A stretch of DNA of 64,000 nucleotides from Candidatus Bathyarchaeum tardum (GTDB taxonomy: Archaea; Thermoproteota; Bathyarchaeia; Bathyarchaeales; Bathyarchaeaceae). Positions 52,303 to 61,079 of this stretch are shown here, piece after piece. Each line of letters opens with the position of its first letter. Position 1 is the first letter of the stretch. The stretch covers positions 1-64,000 of the forward strand of contig JARVGH010000006.1 of NCBI GenBank assembly GCA_029762755.1, written 5' to 3'. The notes under the pieces are model-generated. The model was given only the letters and a program-made list of their open reading frames with translations, ran no database searches and had not been told where the DNA came from. The translations under genes and the position numbers were made by a program.

Positions 52303-53862
52303 TTGGGGCACCGAATTGGATTAGTATATGTTTCTGGGGCATTACCTTGCTTTGAAAGCTTCGGAAACCTGCCAACAGATCTAGTTCAGGAAGATGCCTT
52401 AGTTGATGGTAAACCTGCATCCGACGTTCTGGATATGATGATAGTTCCCGGCGGCAGTTTGGTTGAATCCCAAAGCATAAACACTAACATACAAAAAGAA
52501 ATAATTAAAATGGCTGATGCTGGCAAGTTTGTTCTGGGAATTTGTTCAGGTTTTCAGATACTTTCGAACGCAACCGACATTGGGAGACTATCTCCTACGC
52601 CAATTATGCGAAAAGGGCTTGGATTGTTAGATGTACAATTTCAACCCTTGATATGCACTGACCGTGTCAAGGCTACAATTATTGGAAAAAGTTTCATAAC
52701 TAACCCCACCGAGGAAACAGTTACTGGCTTTCATTGCCACACATACGGTAAAATCGTTCCTGGTAAACAAGCACGACCGATAATTGTTTCTCGTATTCAG
52801 CGTTTTAATTACCGTAGTAATCCGCAGGATTTTGTTTCAGGCTTCAGTAACAAAGAAGGCAACGTGGTTGGAATTTTAACTCATGGTTTGTTGGATGAAA
52901 ACCCTGTTATTGTTCAAAGTATCATAAAATCGTTAGATATATCACCTAAAGACTTGCAAAAAATAAAAACTGCCAATTCCTTGTTGGTGCAAAAGGTGAA
53001 GAACGAAATCGGAGTTTCAACCAACCTGCAGCCTGAAAAAAAGTATCCAAAGCCCTCCCTAGTTCCTGCTATTTTGTTTACCACTGCGACTGGCAGTGGA
53101 TCAGGTAAAACTTTCATTGTTACTGGCGTTGCTGGGGCTTTAAAGAAACGTGGAATAAACTTAGGTTTGCTGAAAATAGGAGGAGACATACGAGACATTG
53201 TTCCGGCGTTGTATTTAATTAAAGAATCTATGAAACCCTATTCTTCGTTGCGTTTAGCAAACAGTGGGTGGACCCCAATTTTTGAAGCTGTAAACAACGC
53301 AAGCAAAGACTATGATTTTCTTGTAATTGAAGGTGCCATGGGACCTTTCACTGGGTTCTTGAATGAAACTGTGAAGCGCCCTGCGACAACAGCGGAAATT
53401 GCTGTTGCTTTGGGTGTTCCAACTGTTGTAGTTGTTGCCTGTGACAAGGCAGGGGTTGAAGGTGCAACAGTAATTGGATTAAGTTATGTTAATCTGTTGA
53501 AAACACTTGGAATCAAAGTAGTGGGCATTATCTTAAACAAGGTTCACACGAGCTATTTTACTCCCAAAATCCGAGACTCTGTAGAATCTGCTTTCAACAA
53601 TGTTGGTGTTGAATTAATTGGAATAATTCCAAAAATACAACTGGAAGGACGGGGAGCAATTCCTGAAATTGAAATAGATTACAAAGAATTTGGCGACCAA
53701 GCAATCAAAAATATCGAGGAATCTTTAGATTTAGATGCCCTGATACGCCTTTCTGCTCCTCCTGTGCGGTCTTCGGTTAGTTATGAAACAGTTTTGAAGA
53801 AGTTTAAACAATTACTTGATACTGGCTTTGCCCTCGATGAAACAACTGGAGATGCAAACTGA
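52303..53862 (+). CDS. CbiA/CobB-like amide synthase with permuted domain order
   Basis: Residues 1-235 are a class I glutamine amidotransferase of the CobB/CobQ type (nucleophile Cys in GICSGFQIL, His in VVGILTHGLLDENP). Residues 255-519 are the dethiobiotin-synthetase-like ATPase (GSGSGKT loop, VIEGAMGPFTGF, TAEIAVALGVPT). Normal CbiA and CbiP have the ATPase first. It may amidate the acetate or propionate side chains of the corrin, as the only such enzyme in the window. TTG 52303 is chosen because AGGTGA at 52292-52297 stands five bases upstream; the longer frame from 52222 would cross the promoter. GTG 52294 is an alternative. Confidence 0.78.
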   Translation: MGHRIGLVYVSGALPCFESFGNLPTDLVQEDALVDGKPASDVLDMMIVPGGSLVESQSINTNIQKEIIKMADAGKFVLGICSGFQILSNATDIGRLSPTPIMRKGLGLLDVQFQPLICTDRVKATIIGKSFITNPTEETVTGFHCHTYGKIVPGKQARPIIVSRIQRFNYRSNPQDFVSGFSNKEGNVVGILTHGLLDENPVIVQSIIKSLDISPKDLQKIKTANSLLVQKVKNEIGVSTNLQPEKKYPKPSLVPAILFTTATGSGSGKTFIVTGVAGALKKRGINLGLLKIGGDIRDIVPALYLIKESMKPYSSLRLANSGWTPIFEAVNNASKDYDFLVIEGAMGPFTGFLNETVKRPATTAEIAVALGVPTVVVVACDKAGVEGATVIGLSYVNLLKTLGIKVVGIILNKVHTSYFTPKIRDSVESAFNNVGVELIGIIPKIQLEGRGAIPEIEIDYKEFGDQAIKNIEESLDLDALIRLSAPPVRSSVSYETVLKKFKQLLDTGFALDETTGDAN

Positions 53863-53864
53863 AC

Positions 53865-54539
53865 TTGATTTTAGATCTTGACCTAAAAAACAAACAAGTT
53901 GTTATCGTTGGTGGCGGACCTGAAGCCCACCGAAAAATCATTAGTTTTTTAGATGCAGGATCAAAAATCTTGGTTGTAAGCCAGAATTTTCTGGATGAAA
54001 TTCATAACTTACATGAACTAAAAAAAATCGAATTATGCCAAAAAAACATCAAAGATGCCAACTCATTTATTGGCAGTTTCAAACAGGTGCCTGATGTTTT
54101 GGTTGCTGTAACAAATGACCATGAACTCAATGCACAGCTCGTTAAACGTGCTAAAACTGCAGGGTCCATGGTTTATGCCGTGGATAATACCAAAATTAGT
54201 GATTTTATGCTTCCTGCATTAGCAAAAATAGATGACGTAAGAATTGCTGTATCTACAAGTGGCAAAAGTCCTTCAATGGCTCGAGTTCTACGGCAACGAA
54301 TTGAAAAAATGATAACTAAACAAGATTTGCTTCAAATCAAGTTGCAAGAATATGTAAGGGGTGAGCTAAAACAGATGATCCCTGACCAAAAAATCAGAAA
54401 AATTGTCATGACCGAAATTCTTCAAGACACACACATACAAAAAATGTTGAAAAAAGGTGATATGGACCAAGCAAAACAATTTGCATTAGATATTACAAAA
54501 AGCTTTCAAGAACCAACTACTAATCATACAGAGGGTTAA
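53865..54539 (+). CDS. Precorrin-2 dehydrogenase (Met8/CysG-B-like)
   Basis: A protein of 224 residues with an NAD-binding start (VVIVGGGPEAHRKI), AVTNDHELNAQL and AVDNTKISDFMLPAL, then STSGKSPSMARVLRQRIE, the usual order for siroheme synthase N-terminal enzymes. It oxidises precorrin-2 to sirohydrochlorin, the substrate of CbiX, and may also help make siroheme. The C-terminal helical segment is longer and more charged than in simple Met8 proteins. The start is TTG 53865. Confidence 0.9.
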   Translation: MILDLDLKNKQVVIVGGGPEAHRKIISFLDAGSKILVVSQNFLDEIHNLHELKKIELCQKNIKDANSFIGSFKQVPDVLVAVTNDHELNAQLVKRAKTAGSMVYAVDNTKISDFMLPALAKIDDVRIAVSTSGKSPSMARVLRQRIEKMITKQDLLQIKLQEYVRGELKQMIPDQKIRKIVMTEILQDTHIQKMLKKGDMDQAKQFALDITKSFQEPTTNHTEG

Positions 54540-54541
54540 GT

Positions 54542-55525
54542 GTGGCTTTTCCATCAATTCGAATGAGGCGACTGCGTCGGACTCCTGCTTTGCGGGCTTT
54601 AACTACTACTGTTAGGATTCATCCTAGTAATCTGATTCAGCCTTTGTTTATTGACGAAAACGCCAAGTCATCTGTTCCTCTTTCTTGTATGTCTGGATGT
54701 TGTAGATTGCCTCTTGATCATGTAATTGATGAAGCCAGACAAATTCTAGAGAATGGTGTTAATTCTGTTCTTCTTTTTGGGGTGCCCAAAACAAGAGACG
54801 AAAAAGGCTCTGAAGCTTTTAATAAATCTGGGATTGTTCAAAAAGCAGTCCATAACCTGAAAACTGAATTTGGTGATGAACTGGTTGTTATGACTGATGT
54901 TTGTCTTTGTGAATATACAAATCATGGGCACTGTGGAATCGTGAAAAACAACCAGATACTAAATGATTCTACTTTAGAATTATTGCAGAAAATGGCTGTT
55001 AGCCACTCAGAAGCAGGAGCAGACATTGTTGCTCCATCTAGCATGATGGACGGTCAAGTGATGTTTATTCGCCAAGCGTTAGATGACTCTGGCTTTGGTA
55101 ATGTTGGGATAATGGCGTATTCCGCAAAGTATGCGTCTAGTTTTTATGGTCCCTTTAGGGAAGCTGTGGATTCTGCCCCAAGTTTTGGAAACCGAAAATG
55201 TTACCAAATGAGCTACGCCAAGGGTTCTGATGAGGCTTTGCGTGAAATGGAATTAGACGCAAACGAAGGTGCAGACATTTTGATGGTCAAACCTGCAATG
55301 GCTTACTTGGATATCATTAGTATGGCAAAATCCAACTTTAGTTTACCCATAGCTGCATACAGCGTAAGCGGAGAATATGCTATGATTAAAACTGCCTCCC
55401 AGAACGGATGGATTGATGAAAAAGCTGCTGGTCTAGAGATGTTAACTGGAATCAAAAGGGCAGGTGCAGACATTATTATCACATATTTTGCTAAGGATGT
55501 TGAATCATGGCTCAACCAGCAGTAA
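54542..55525 (+). CDS. hemB: Porphobilinogen synthase HemB
   Basis: A protein of 327 residues that condenses two 5-aminolevulinate molecules. Active-site lysines are in AYSAKYASSFYGPFR and MVKPAMAYLD. The zinc-type cysteine site is present: DVCLCEYTNHGHCG. Length is normal. The start is GTG 54542, two bases after the preceding stop codon. It overlaps hemL by 19 bases. Confidence 0.96.
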   Translation: MAFPSIRMRRLRRTPALRALTTTVRIHPSNLIQPLFIDENAKSSVPLSCMSGCCRLPLDHVIDEARQILENGVNSVLLFGVPKTRDEKGSEAFNKSGIVQKAVHNLKTEFGDELVVMTDVCLCEYTNHGHCGIVKNNQILNDSTLELLQKMAVSHSEAGADIVAPSSMMDGQVMFIRQALDDSGFGNVGIMAYSAKYASSFYGPFREAVDSAPSFGNRKCYQMSYAKGSDEALREMELDANEGADILMVKPAMAYLDIISMAKSNFSLPIAAYSVSGEYAMIKTASQNGWIDEKAAGLEMLTGIKRAGADIIITYFAKDVESWLNQQ

Positions 55526-56826
55526 GTAAAACCAATTCAGAACGTCTCTTTGACAAATCTCGAACCATTTTACCTGGGGGCGTAAACAGTCCTGTTAGAG
55601 CGTTCAAACCCTATCCCTTCTTTGTTAAACAGGCTAAAGCCTCAAAGTTGTACGCTGTGGATGACAAAGCATATCTGGACTACTGTTTGGGTTATGGACC
55701 TTTAATTCTTGGTCACGCCTTTGAAGGAATACTAAACGCAGTACAACAACAACTGCCAAAAGGTACTCTGTATGGGGTTCCAACAGAAATTGAACTCAAC
55801 TTTGTCCAACTTATTAAGGAACTGTATCCAAGCATGGAAATGATACGCCTTGTAAACTCCGGCACTGAAGCTACGATGCATGCAATACGACTTGCTAGAG
55901 GCTTTACTGGAAAACAAAAAATCATAAAATTTGAGGGTTGCTATCATGGAGCACATGATTACGTTTTGGTAAAAGCAGGTTCAGGTGCAACTTCTTTTGG
56001 AACTCCAGATTCTCTTGGAATTCCTAAAGAAACTGCTCAAAACACTATCGTTATGCCCTACAACAACTATCCTGTTTTGGAAGAAACCATTAAACAGCAA
56101 AGCCATGAAATTGCAGCAGTTATCGTTGAACCCGTGATTGGAAATGCTGGTCTCATACTGCCAAGCAATGATTATCTAAACAAGATTCGGCGTTTAACTC
56201 AAGCTTATGGGGTTCTTTTGATATTTGATGAGGTCATCACAGGTTTTCGGCTTGCCCTAGGAGGCGCCCAAGAACGTTTCGAAATAAACCCTGATATTAC
56301 TACTTTAGGCAAGATACTTGGGGGTGGATTTCCAATAGCCGCCTTTGGTGGAAGAAAAGACATAATGCAAAATCTTTCTCCTGTGGGCAAGGTGTATCAA
56401 GCAGGCACCTTCAGCGGGAACCCTGTTTCTGTGGCTGCAGGTTACGCGGTTCTTCAAACTTTACAGAAAAACAAGGATGAAATATATCCTAAACTTGAAC
56501 GCAACTGCCAACAATTATCAAACGCTATAACTGAACTGGCTTCACACTATCACATACCTGCTCAAGTAAAAAACATTGCATCTATGTTTCAGATTTTCTT
56601 TTCTACTAATCCCGTTACAGATTACATCAGCGCCAAAGCATCTGATATCCAAAAGTTTTCAGTATATTTCCATGAACTCTTGAATCAAGGAGTGTTTATT
56701 CCTCCGTCCCAGTTTGAAACCTGTTTCTTGTCTACTGCTCACAGCCAAGAAGACTTGGAACAGACTGTAGATGCTATTGATGATGCTCTGCGTAAAGTCT
56801 CAACTACTGGAGGCGCTGTTCATTGA
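55507..56826 (+). CDS. hemL: Glutamate-1-semialdehyde 2,1-aminomutase HemL
   Basis: A PLP enzyme of 439 residues forming 5-aminolevulinate from glutamate semialdehyde, the product of HemA. Key motifs are the opening PGGVNSPVRAFK, VNSGTEATMHAIRLAR, FDEVITGFR and the PLP lysine in TTLGKILGGGFP. Together with the HemA domain it forms the C5 pathway. Length is normal. Confidence 0.96.
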   Translation: MAQPAVSKTNSERLFDKSRTILPGGVNSPVRAFKPYPFFVKQAKASKLYAVDDKAYLDYCLGYGPLILGHAFEGILNAVQQQLPKGTLYGVPTEIELNFVQLIKELYPSMEMIRLVNSGTEATMHAIRLARGFTGKQKIIKFEGCYHGAHDYVLVKAGSGATSFGTPDSLGIPKETAQNTIVMPYNNYPVLEETIKQQSHEIAAVIVEPVIGNAGLILPSNDYLNKIRRLTQAYGVLLIFDEVITGFRLALGGAQERFEINPDITTLGKILGGGFPIAAFGGRKDIMQNLSPVGKVYQAGTFSGNPVSVAAGYAVLQTLQKNKDEIYPKLERNCQQLSNAITELASHYHIPAQVKNIASMFQIFFSTNPVTDYISAKASDIQKFSVYFHELLNQGVFIPPSQFETCFLSTAHSQEDLEQTVDAIDDALRKVSTTGGAVH

Positions 56827-57755
56827 TTTTGACTGTTGGTACCCGTGGAAGTAAACTATCGTTGATGCAAACAAACACTGTTTTGAAACGTCTTCATTCC
56901 CTTAATTCTCACGTCCAATTTGAGGTAAAAATAATCAAAACCTTAGGGGACAAAGACCAGTCCCAGTCACTTTTTTCCCTTGACCGAAAAGGCATATTTG
57001 AAAAAGAAATCGACCAAGCAATCGAAAAAGGAGAAGTCGACTTCGCTGTTCACAGCCTTAAAGATGTTCCCATTCTAGAACACTCTCAAACAATGATTGT
57101 TGCGATACCTGAACGCAATTCACCTCATGACGTGCTAATTTCAAAGAATAAACTTTCGTTTGCCGAATTGCCCGAAGGTGCAGTAATTGGAACCAGCAGT
57201 TTACGACGAATGGCTCAGGTTAAGCATCTTCGACCTGATTTGCAGATTAAACCGATACGTGGCAACGTTGACACGAGAATAAAAAAAGTGAATAATGGTG
57301 ACTTTGATGCGATTGTTGTTGCTGAAGCTGGGCTTAACAGGCTAGGTTTAGAAAACAAAATTACTGAGCGTTTCTCGTTGGATCAGTTTTCTCCTTCTGC
57401 TGGACAAGGCGCCTTAGCATTGGCTGTAAAACAGGATAACGAATCTGTGATTAGAGTTCTTGAATCAGTAGATCATGTTCCATCTCATGCCGAAATAACT
57501 GCTGAACGAAACTTAGTGCTTGCCCTTGAAGGCGGTTGCAGAGTCCCAATTGGAACGATTGGACGTGCAAATGGTGACCAGTTAGTATTTTCTGCTTGTG
57601 TGTTTTCTTTGGATGGTCAAAAAAAGATTTTTTCTTCAGCAAAAGGCAGCCTTGCAGACGCTCAGGATTTAGGCAAAAAAGTTGCCCAAGATCTCATAGC
57701 CAAGGGCGCTAAGAAGTTTGAAGCAGAATGGAGGGAAAAATATGGCACGTGGTAA
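56823..57755 (+). CDS. hemC: Hydroxymethylbilane synthase HemC
   Basis: A protein of 310 residues that polymerises four porphobilinogens. It has GTRGSKLSLMQT at the start, HSLKDVP, GTSSLRRMAQ, RGNVDTRI and the cofactor-binding cysteine in LEGGCRVPIG. TTG 56823 starts within the hemL stop. The gene overlaps the next open frame slightly. Confidence 0.96.
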   Translation: MILTVGTRGSKLSLMQTNTVLKRLHSLNSHVQFEVKIIKTLGDKDQSQSLFSLDRKGIFEKEIDQAIEKGEVDFAVHSLKDVPILEHSQTMIVAIPERNSPHDVLISKNKLSFAELPEGAVIGTSSLRRMAQVKHLRPDLQIKPIRGNVDTRIKKVNNGDFDAIVVAEAGLNRLGLENKITERFSLDQFSPSAGQGALALAVKQDNESVIRVLESVDHVPSHAEITAERNLVLALEGGCRVPIGTIGRANGDQLVFSACVFSLDGQKKIFSSAKGSLADAQDLGKKVAQDLIAKGAKKFEAEWREKYGTW

Positions 57756-58497
57756 GGTGTTTTTGGTTGGCGCCGGTCCTGGTGACCCCAAACTTATAAC
57801 TTTGAAGGCTGTTGAGGCATTACGCGACGCTGAAATTGTGGTCTATGACCGCTTAGTTTCTGAATTGATTCTTGATTTTGCTCCAAAAAGTGTTCAAAAA
57901 ATCTATGTGGGAAAAAGTCCAGAGAAACATGAGCTTTCTCAACAAGAAATTAATCAGTTATTAGTTGATTTAGCCCAGAAAGGCAAAATTGTTGTTCGCC
58001 TTAAAGGTGGTGACCCCTTCGTTTTTGGTCGAGGAGGAGAAGAAGCAGAAGCCCTTGCTGACCGCAACTTAGAGTTTGAAGTTATTCCAGGTGTTACTTC
58101 AGCAGTTGCTGTTGCAGCTTATGCAGGAATTCCAATTACTCATCGAGATTATGCTTCGTCTTTTGCTGTTGTTACTGGTCATCAGGCTGTCGACCCCCAA
58201 AAAACCATTAATTGGCGAAAACTTGCAGGTTCTGTAGATACTATTATTGTTTTGATGGGTGTTGCCTCGTTACAATCAACTACAAACTCTTTGATAGCAG
58301 GCGGTTTAAATCCAAATTTGCCTGTGGCTATAGTTGAATGGGGTACTACAAAAAACCAACGATGTTTGATTGGAACTTTAGGTACCATTGTAGAACTAGC
58401 TCAGGAGAAGGGTGTGAAACCTCCTGCGGTTGTTATTATTGGAGAAGTTGTACGGTTAGGAAGTAAGCTCTCATGGTTCAAGACAACTTTAGTCTGA
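57742..58497 (+). CDS. cobA: Uroporphyrinogen-III C-methyltransferase (SUMT)
   Basis: A protein of 251 residues with GAGPGDPKLITLKAVEAL, YDRLVS, KGGDPFVFGRGGEEAE and IPGVTSAVAVAAYAGIP, characteristic of SUMT. It methylates uroporphyrinogen III at C2 and C7, giving precorrin-2, and so commits the flow to corrinoids and siroheme. ATG 57742 is chosen because GGAGGG at 57730-57735 precedes it; a TTG at 57718 is not supported. Confidence 0.96.
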   Translation: MARGKVFLVGAGPGDPKLITLKAVEALRDAEIVVYDRLVSELILDFAPKSVQKIYVGKSPEKHELSQQEINQLLVDLAQKGKIVVRLKGGDPFVFGRGGEEAEALADRNLEFEVIPGVTSAVAVAAYAGIPITHRDYASSFAVVTGHQAVDPQKTINWRKLAGSVDTIIVLMGVASLQSTTNSLIAGGLNPNLPVAIVEWGTTKNQRCLIGTLGTIVELAQEKGVKPPAVVIIGEVVRLGSKLSWFKTTLV

Positions 58498-59315
58498 AAG
58501 GGCGAACCGTTGCCATTACTAGACCCGTGGACCAAGCAGAAGAAACAGGGAAACTTATTACCCGCTACGGAGGGGTTCCATACTTTATTCCTTCTATTGA
58601 GATAAAAGAAACCTGTGATGTTGAATCTGTGAAACATTTTGTTGCTGAATTAGAATCTAACAAAATTGATTACGTTTTGTTCATGAGCGTGAATGGAATC
58701 CGTTACTTGAATAGTTGTGTCGACCGTTTGGGTCTGAAAACACAACTTTTGGAGAGCATAAAAAAAGTTGTAGTGTTGGCTGTAGGTCCAAAAACCGCCC
58801 AAGAACTCAGTTATTACGACGTGTCTGTGAATTTAATTCCTACAAAATACAGTTCAGAAGGAATAGTTGAATGCCTAAAGCATTATGAAATAAAAAACAA
58901 AACTGTCTACATTCCACGGACTAAAGATGCCACACCCGATTTGGCTAAAAATCTCAGGAACTTGGGGGCTCTTGTTCATGAGTTGTATGTGTATGAGTCT
59001 TTACTTCCAATTAATCATGATTTAATGCAAAAATTTGTTAAAGATTTGCAAGCTGGATCTGTTAATGCAATAATTTTTGGCAGTTCCCTTAGTGCAAAAA
59101 ACTTGTTTAAAATGTTAAGCTACACTATTTCTCAAGAACAGTTGCAAAACTTGTTAAACAATAACTTAACAATTGTAGCCATCGGTCCATTTACTGCTGA
59201 TTCGCTGACAAAATTAGGTTTAAGAGTCGACGTGATGCCTAAAAAATATCTGTTTAATGAAACTTTGAAAGCTTTAGCTGAACATTGGAGCACCCAAAAA
59301 CAAAAACAAATTTGA
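58473..59315 (+). CDS. hemD: Uroporphyrinogen-III synthase HemD
   Basis: A protein of 280 residues, weakly conserved as is usual for HemD. It has GRTVAITRP at the start, LFMSVNGIRYL, AVGPKTAQEL, TKYSSEGIVECL and AIGPFTADSLTKLGL near the end. It closes and inverts ring D of the linear tetrapyrrole. It overlaps cobA by 25 bases and completes the operon. Confidence 0.93.
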   Translation: MVQDNFSLKGRTVAITRPVDQAEETGKLITRYGGVPYFIPSIEIKETCDVESVKHFVAELESNKIDYVLFMSVNGIRYLNSCVDRLGLKTQLLESIKKVVVLAVGPKTAQELSYYDVSVNLIPTKYSSEGIVECLKHYEIKNKTVYIPRTKDATPDLAKNLRNLGALVHELYVYESLLPINHDLMQKFVKDLQAGSVNAIIFGSSLSAKNLFKMLSYTISQEQLQNLLNNNLTIVAIGPFTADSLTKLGLRVDVMPKKYLFNETLKALAEHWSTQKQKQI

Positions 59316-59348
59316 AGTTTGCATTGGATATTTTCCTTAGTTATGAAC

Positions 59349-59362
59349 CTAGGGATTCCTAG
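59349..59362 (+). terminator. Possible terminator hairpin after hemD
   Basis: CTAGG (59349-59353) and CCTAG (59358-59362) form a perfect five-base stem with a GATT loop, 34 bases after the hemD stop codon. The sequence after it is A-rich rather than T-rich on the plus strand, so this is weak. It could act for the convergent eS30 transcript instead. Confidence 0.3.
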
Positions 59363-59420
59363 AACCTCAAAAAATTCAAAAAATTAAATGAGGCTTCAAA
59401 AATACTAGTTATGATTTGAG

Positions 59421-59609
59421 TTATCTGCGTCGTCTGCGTTTTCGTTGACCTGGTTTGTATTGACCTACGCCGCGGTCAAGTTCCACTCGTTTATGAAAAA
59501 TATTACTATTAGTGACCCTTGGACCCTTTGAATGTACTTCTCGCCCTTCGATTTTTGGGGTTATCGATCTTACTTTCCCTGCTTTAGATAACGAACCGTG
59601 TGATGGCAT
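59421..59609 (-). CDS. rps30e: 30S ribosomal protein eS30
   Basis: A very basic protein of 62 residues with the S30e opening [20 protein letters not shown] and a poly-Arg end. It is an archaeal/eukaryotic small-subunit ribosomal protein, here without the ubiquitin-like fusion found in eukaryotes. It is encoded 290 bases downstream of tfb on the same strand. Confidence 0.88.
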   Translation of the reverse strand: MPSHGSLSKAGKVRSITPKIEGREVHSKGPRVTNSNIFHKRVELDRGVGQYKPGQRKRRRRR

Positions 59610-59899
59610 ATTTTCACCTCCAATTTTCTAGTAAACCATTATTTTGCTGTCTGGAGAACACGAAACAGACCAGTAAGATAATTCTTACAATCTATACACA
59701 GTCACAAAAACAAAATCAAATGTTAACGGAACTGCTGTGTAAACCTATTCTAGAATTCTCTTCCCCATTAATAAACCCTTTAGCCTTTAGCTTTGCTTGT
59801 TTTTCATTTTTGTGTTGAACAACATTTTGTATTTATTTTTTGTTTGTGCACAAAAATGGTTCAACTAAAAGGACCAAATTTTCAAAATTAGGTAAACGA

Positions 59900-60817
59900 T
59901 TAGAGGTTAACGACTATTGTTAGTTGGTTCATCATTTCTTTGTACCTGTTTCTGATAGTGACCTCTGTTAATTCAGCGGCGTCTGCAACTTCCCTTTGGG
60001 TCCTGTAATTTCCAACTATTCTGGCAGCTATGTAGCAGGCTGCTGCTGCGATACTTTTTGCGCCTCTTCCTGCAGTTAGTTTTTGTTTTTTTGCTCCTAA
60101 ATGAATTTGATGAGCTATGCCTTCTGTTATTCCGTCTAGTTCCAGATTGTTAGATAACTTGGTGATGTGCTGGTTTGGCATTACTATGGGCACAAAAATT
60201 TTCAGTTGCCTTACTAAATATCTGTAGTTAGCTGCAATTTCTTTTGTGGGTATTCCTGTGACTTCCGACATTGTTGAAATGGTTCGGATAAGTTTGTTTT
60301 GTCTGCACGCCAAATATGTTGATGCTATGGCCATTCCCCGGATTGATCGTCCCCGAATTAGTTTTTCGTTGACTGCTTTTCTGTAAACAACTGAAGAAGT
60401 TTCCACGATGTTCTTTGGCAGACCCAGTTTGTCTGATATTCTGTTGATTTCTGACAATGCAATGGTAAGGTTTCTTTCTGAAGAGCTGGAAACACGGCTT
60501 CTTTGTTGCCATTGTCGAATACGTTGCAGTTGGGCTCTTTTTTCTGGGGCAAAACCGCTTATGTCACGCCAGTCAATGTTTGTGCTAAGTCCTTTATCAT
60601 GAAGTGATAAAGTTTGGGGCGCTCCGACTCGTCTTTTATCTTTGGTTTCTTGGGGCGTGTAAGCTCGCCATTCTGGTCCTAAGTCTGTTACTTGTGTGGA
60701 TACTACCACTCCGCATGTTGCACAAACAACTTCACCTGTTTCTGGATCACGAACAAGCAATGACGCGCCACACTCGTTACATTTTTCAGCGCAACCTGAA
60801 CTCATATTCTCTCTCAT
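59900..60817 (-). CDS. tfb: Transcription initiation factor TFB
   Basis: A protein of 305 residues with an N-terminal zinc ribbon (CNECG and CATCG), a B-reader/linker region (EWRAYTPQETKDKRRVG) and two cyclin-like repeats (about 110-200 and 205-300; VYRKAV, GRGAKSIAAAACYIAA). It recruits RNA polymerase to TBP-bound promoters. ATG 60817 or the ATG four codons later could be the start. Length and motifs are normal. Confidence 0.96.
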   Translation of the reverse strand: MRENMSSGCAEKCNECGASLLVRDPETGEVVCATCGVVVSTQVTDLGPEWRAYTPQETKDKRRVGAPQTLSLHDKGLSTNIDWRDISGFAPEKRAQLQRIRQWQQRSRVSSSSERNLTIALSEINRISDKLGLPKNIVETSSVVYRKAVNEKLIRGRSIRGMAIASTYLACRQNKLIRTISTMSEVTGIPTKEIAANYRYLVRQLKIFVPIVMPNQHITKLSNNLELDGITEGIAHQIHLGAKKQKLTAGRGAKSIAAAACYIAARIVGNYRTQREVADAAELTEVTIRNRYKEMMNQLTIVVNL

Positions 60818-61079
60818 CTTCTTTTTCCTTTACAACAAACTCAAGTTCAATAATTCGTTAACGTTCTGTGCAGACCAAAGATACCGAACAACACAACCCA
60901 AATATTAATTGAACTTGATGCTTGAATAAACTCAATATTTATTTTAAGTGTTTCGAAACCGTAAAAGCAAAAAAACAACACAATACTAACTTTAGTTTAT
61001 CCAACAAAAATTTACAGTTAATATTTCTTTAATTTTGAAAAAAATTTATGTTGCACTATACGTATTGCTTTAAACGTAC

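Noticed and set aside
52202-52420. 73-residue N-terminal extension of the HemA fusion
   Set aside because: HemA proteins start at MNIRITH-like sequence; the extension lies antisense to the opposite gene and is not HemA-like.
59600-59818. 72-codon plus-strand frame between eS30 and TFB
   Set aside because: No ribosome site, atypical composition, and it overlaps the eS30 start and promoter region on the other strand.
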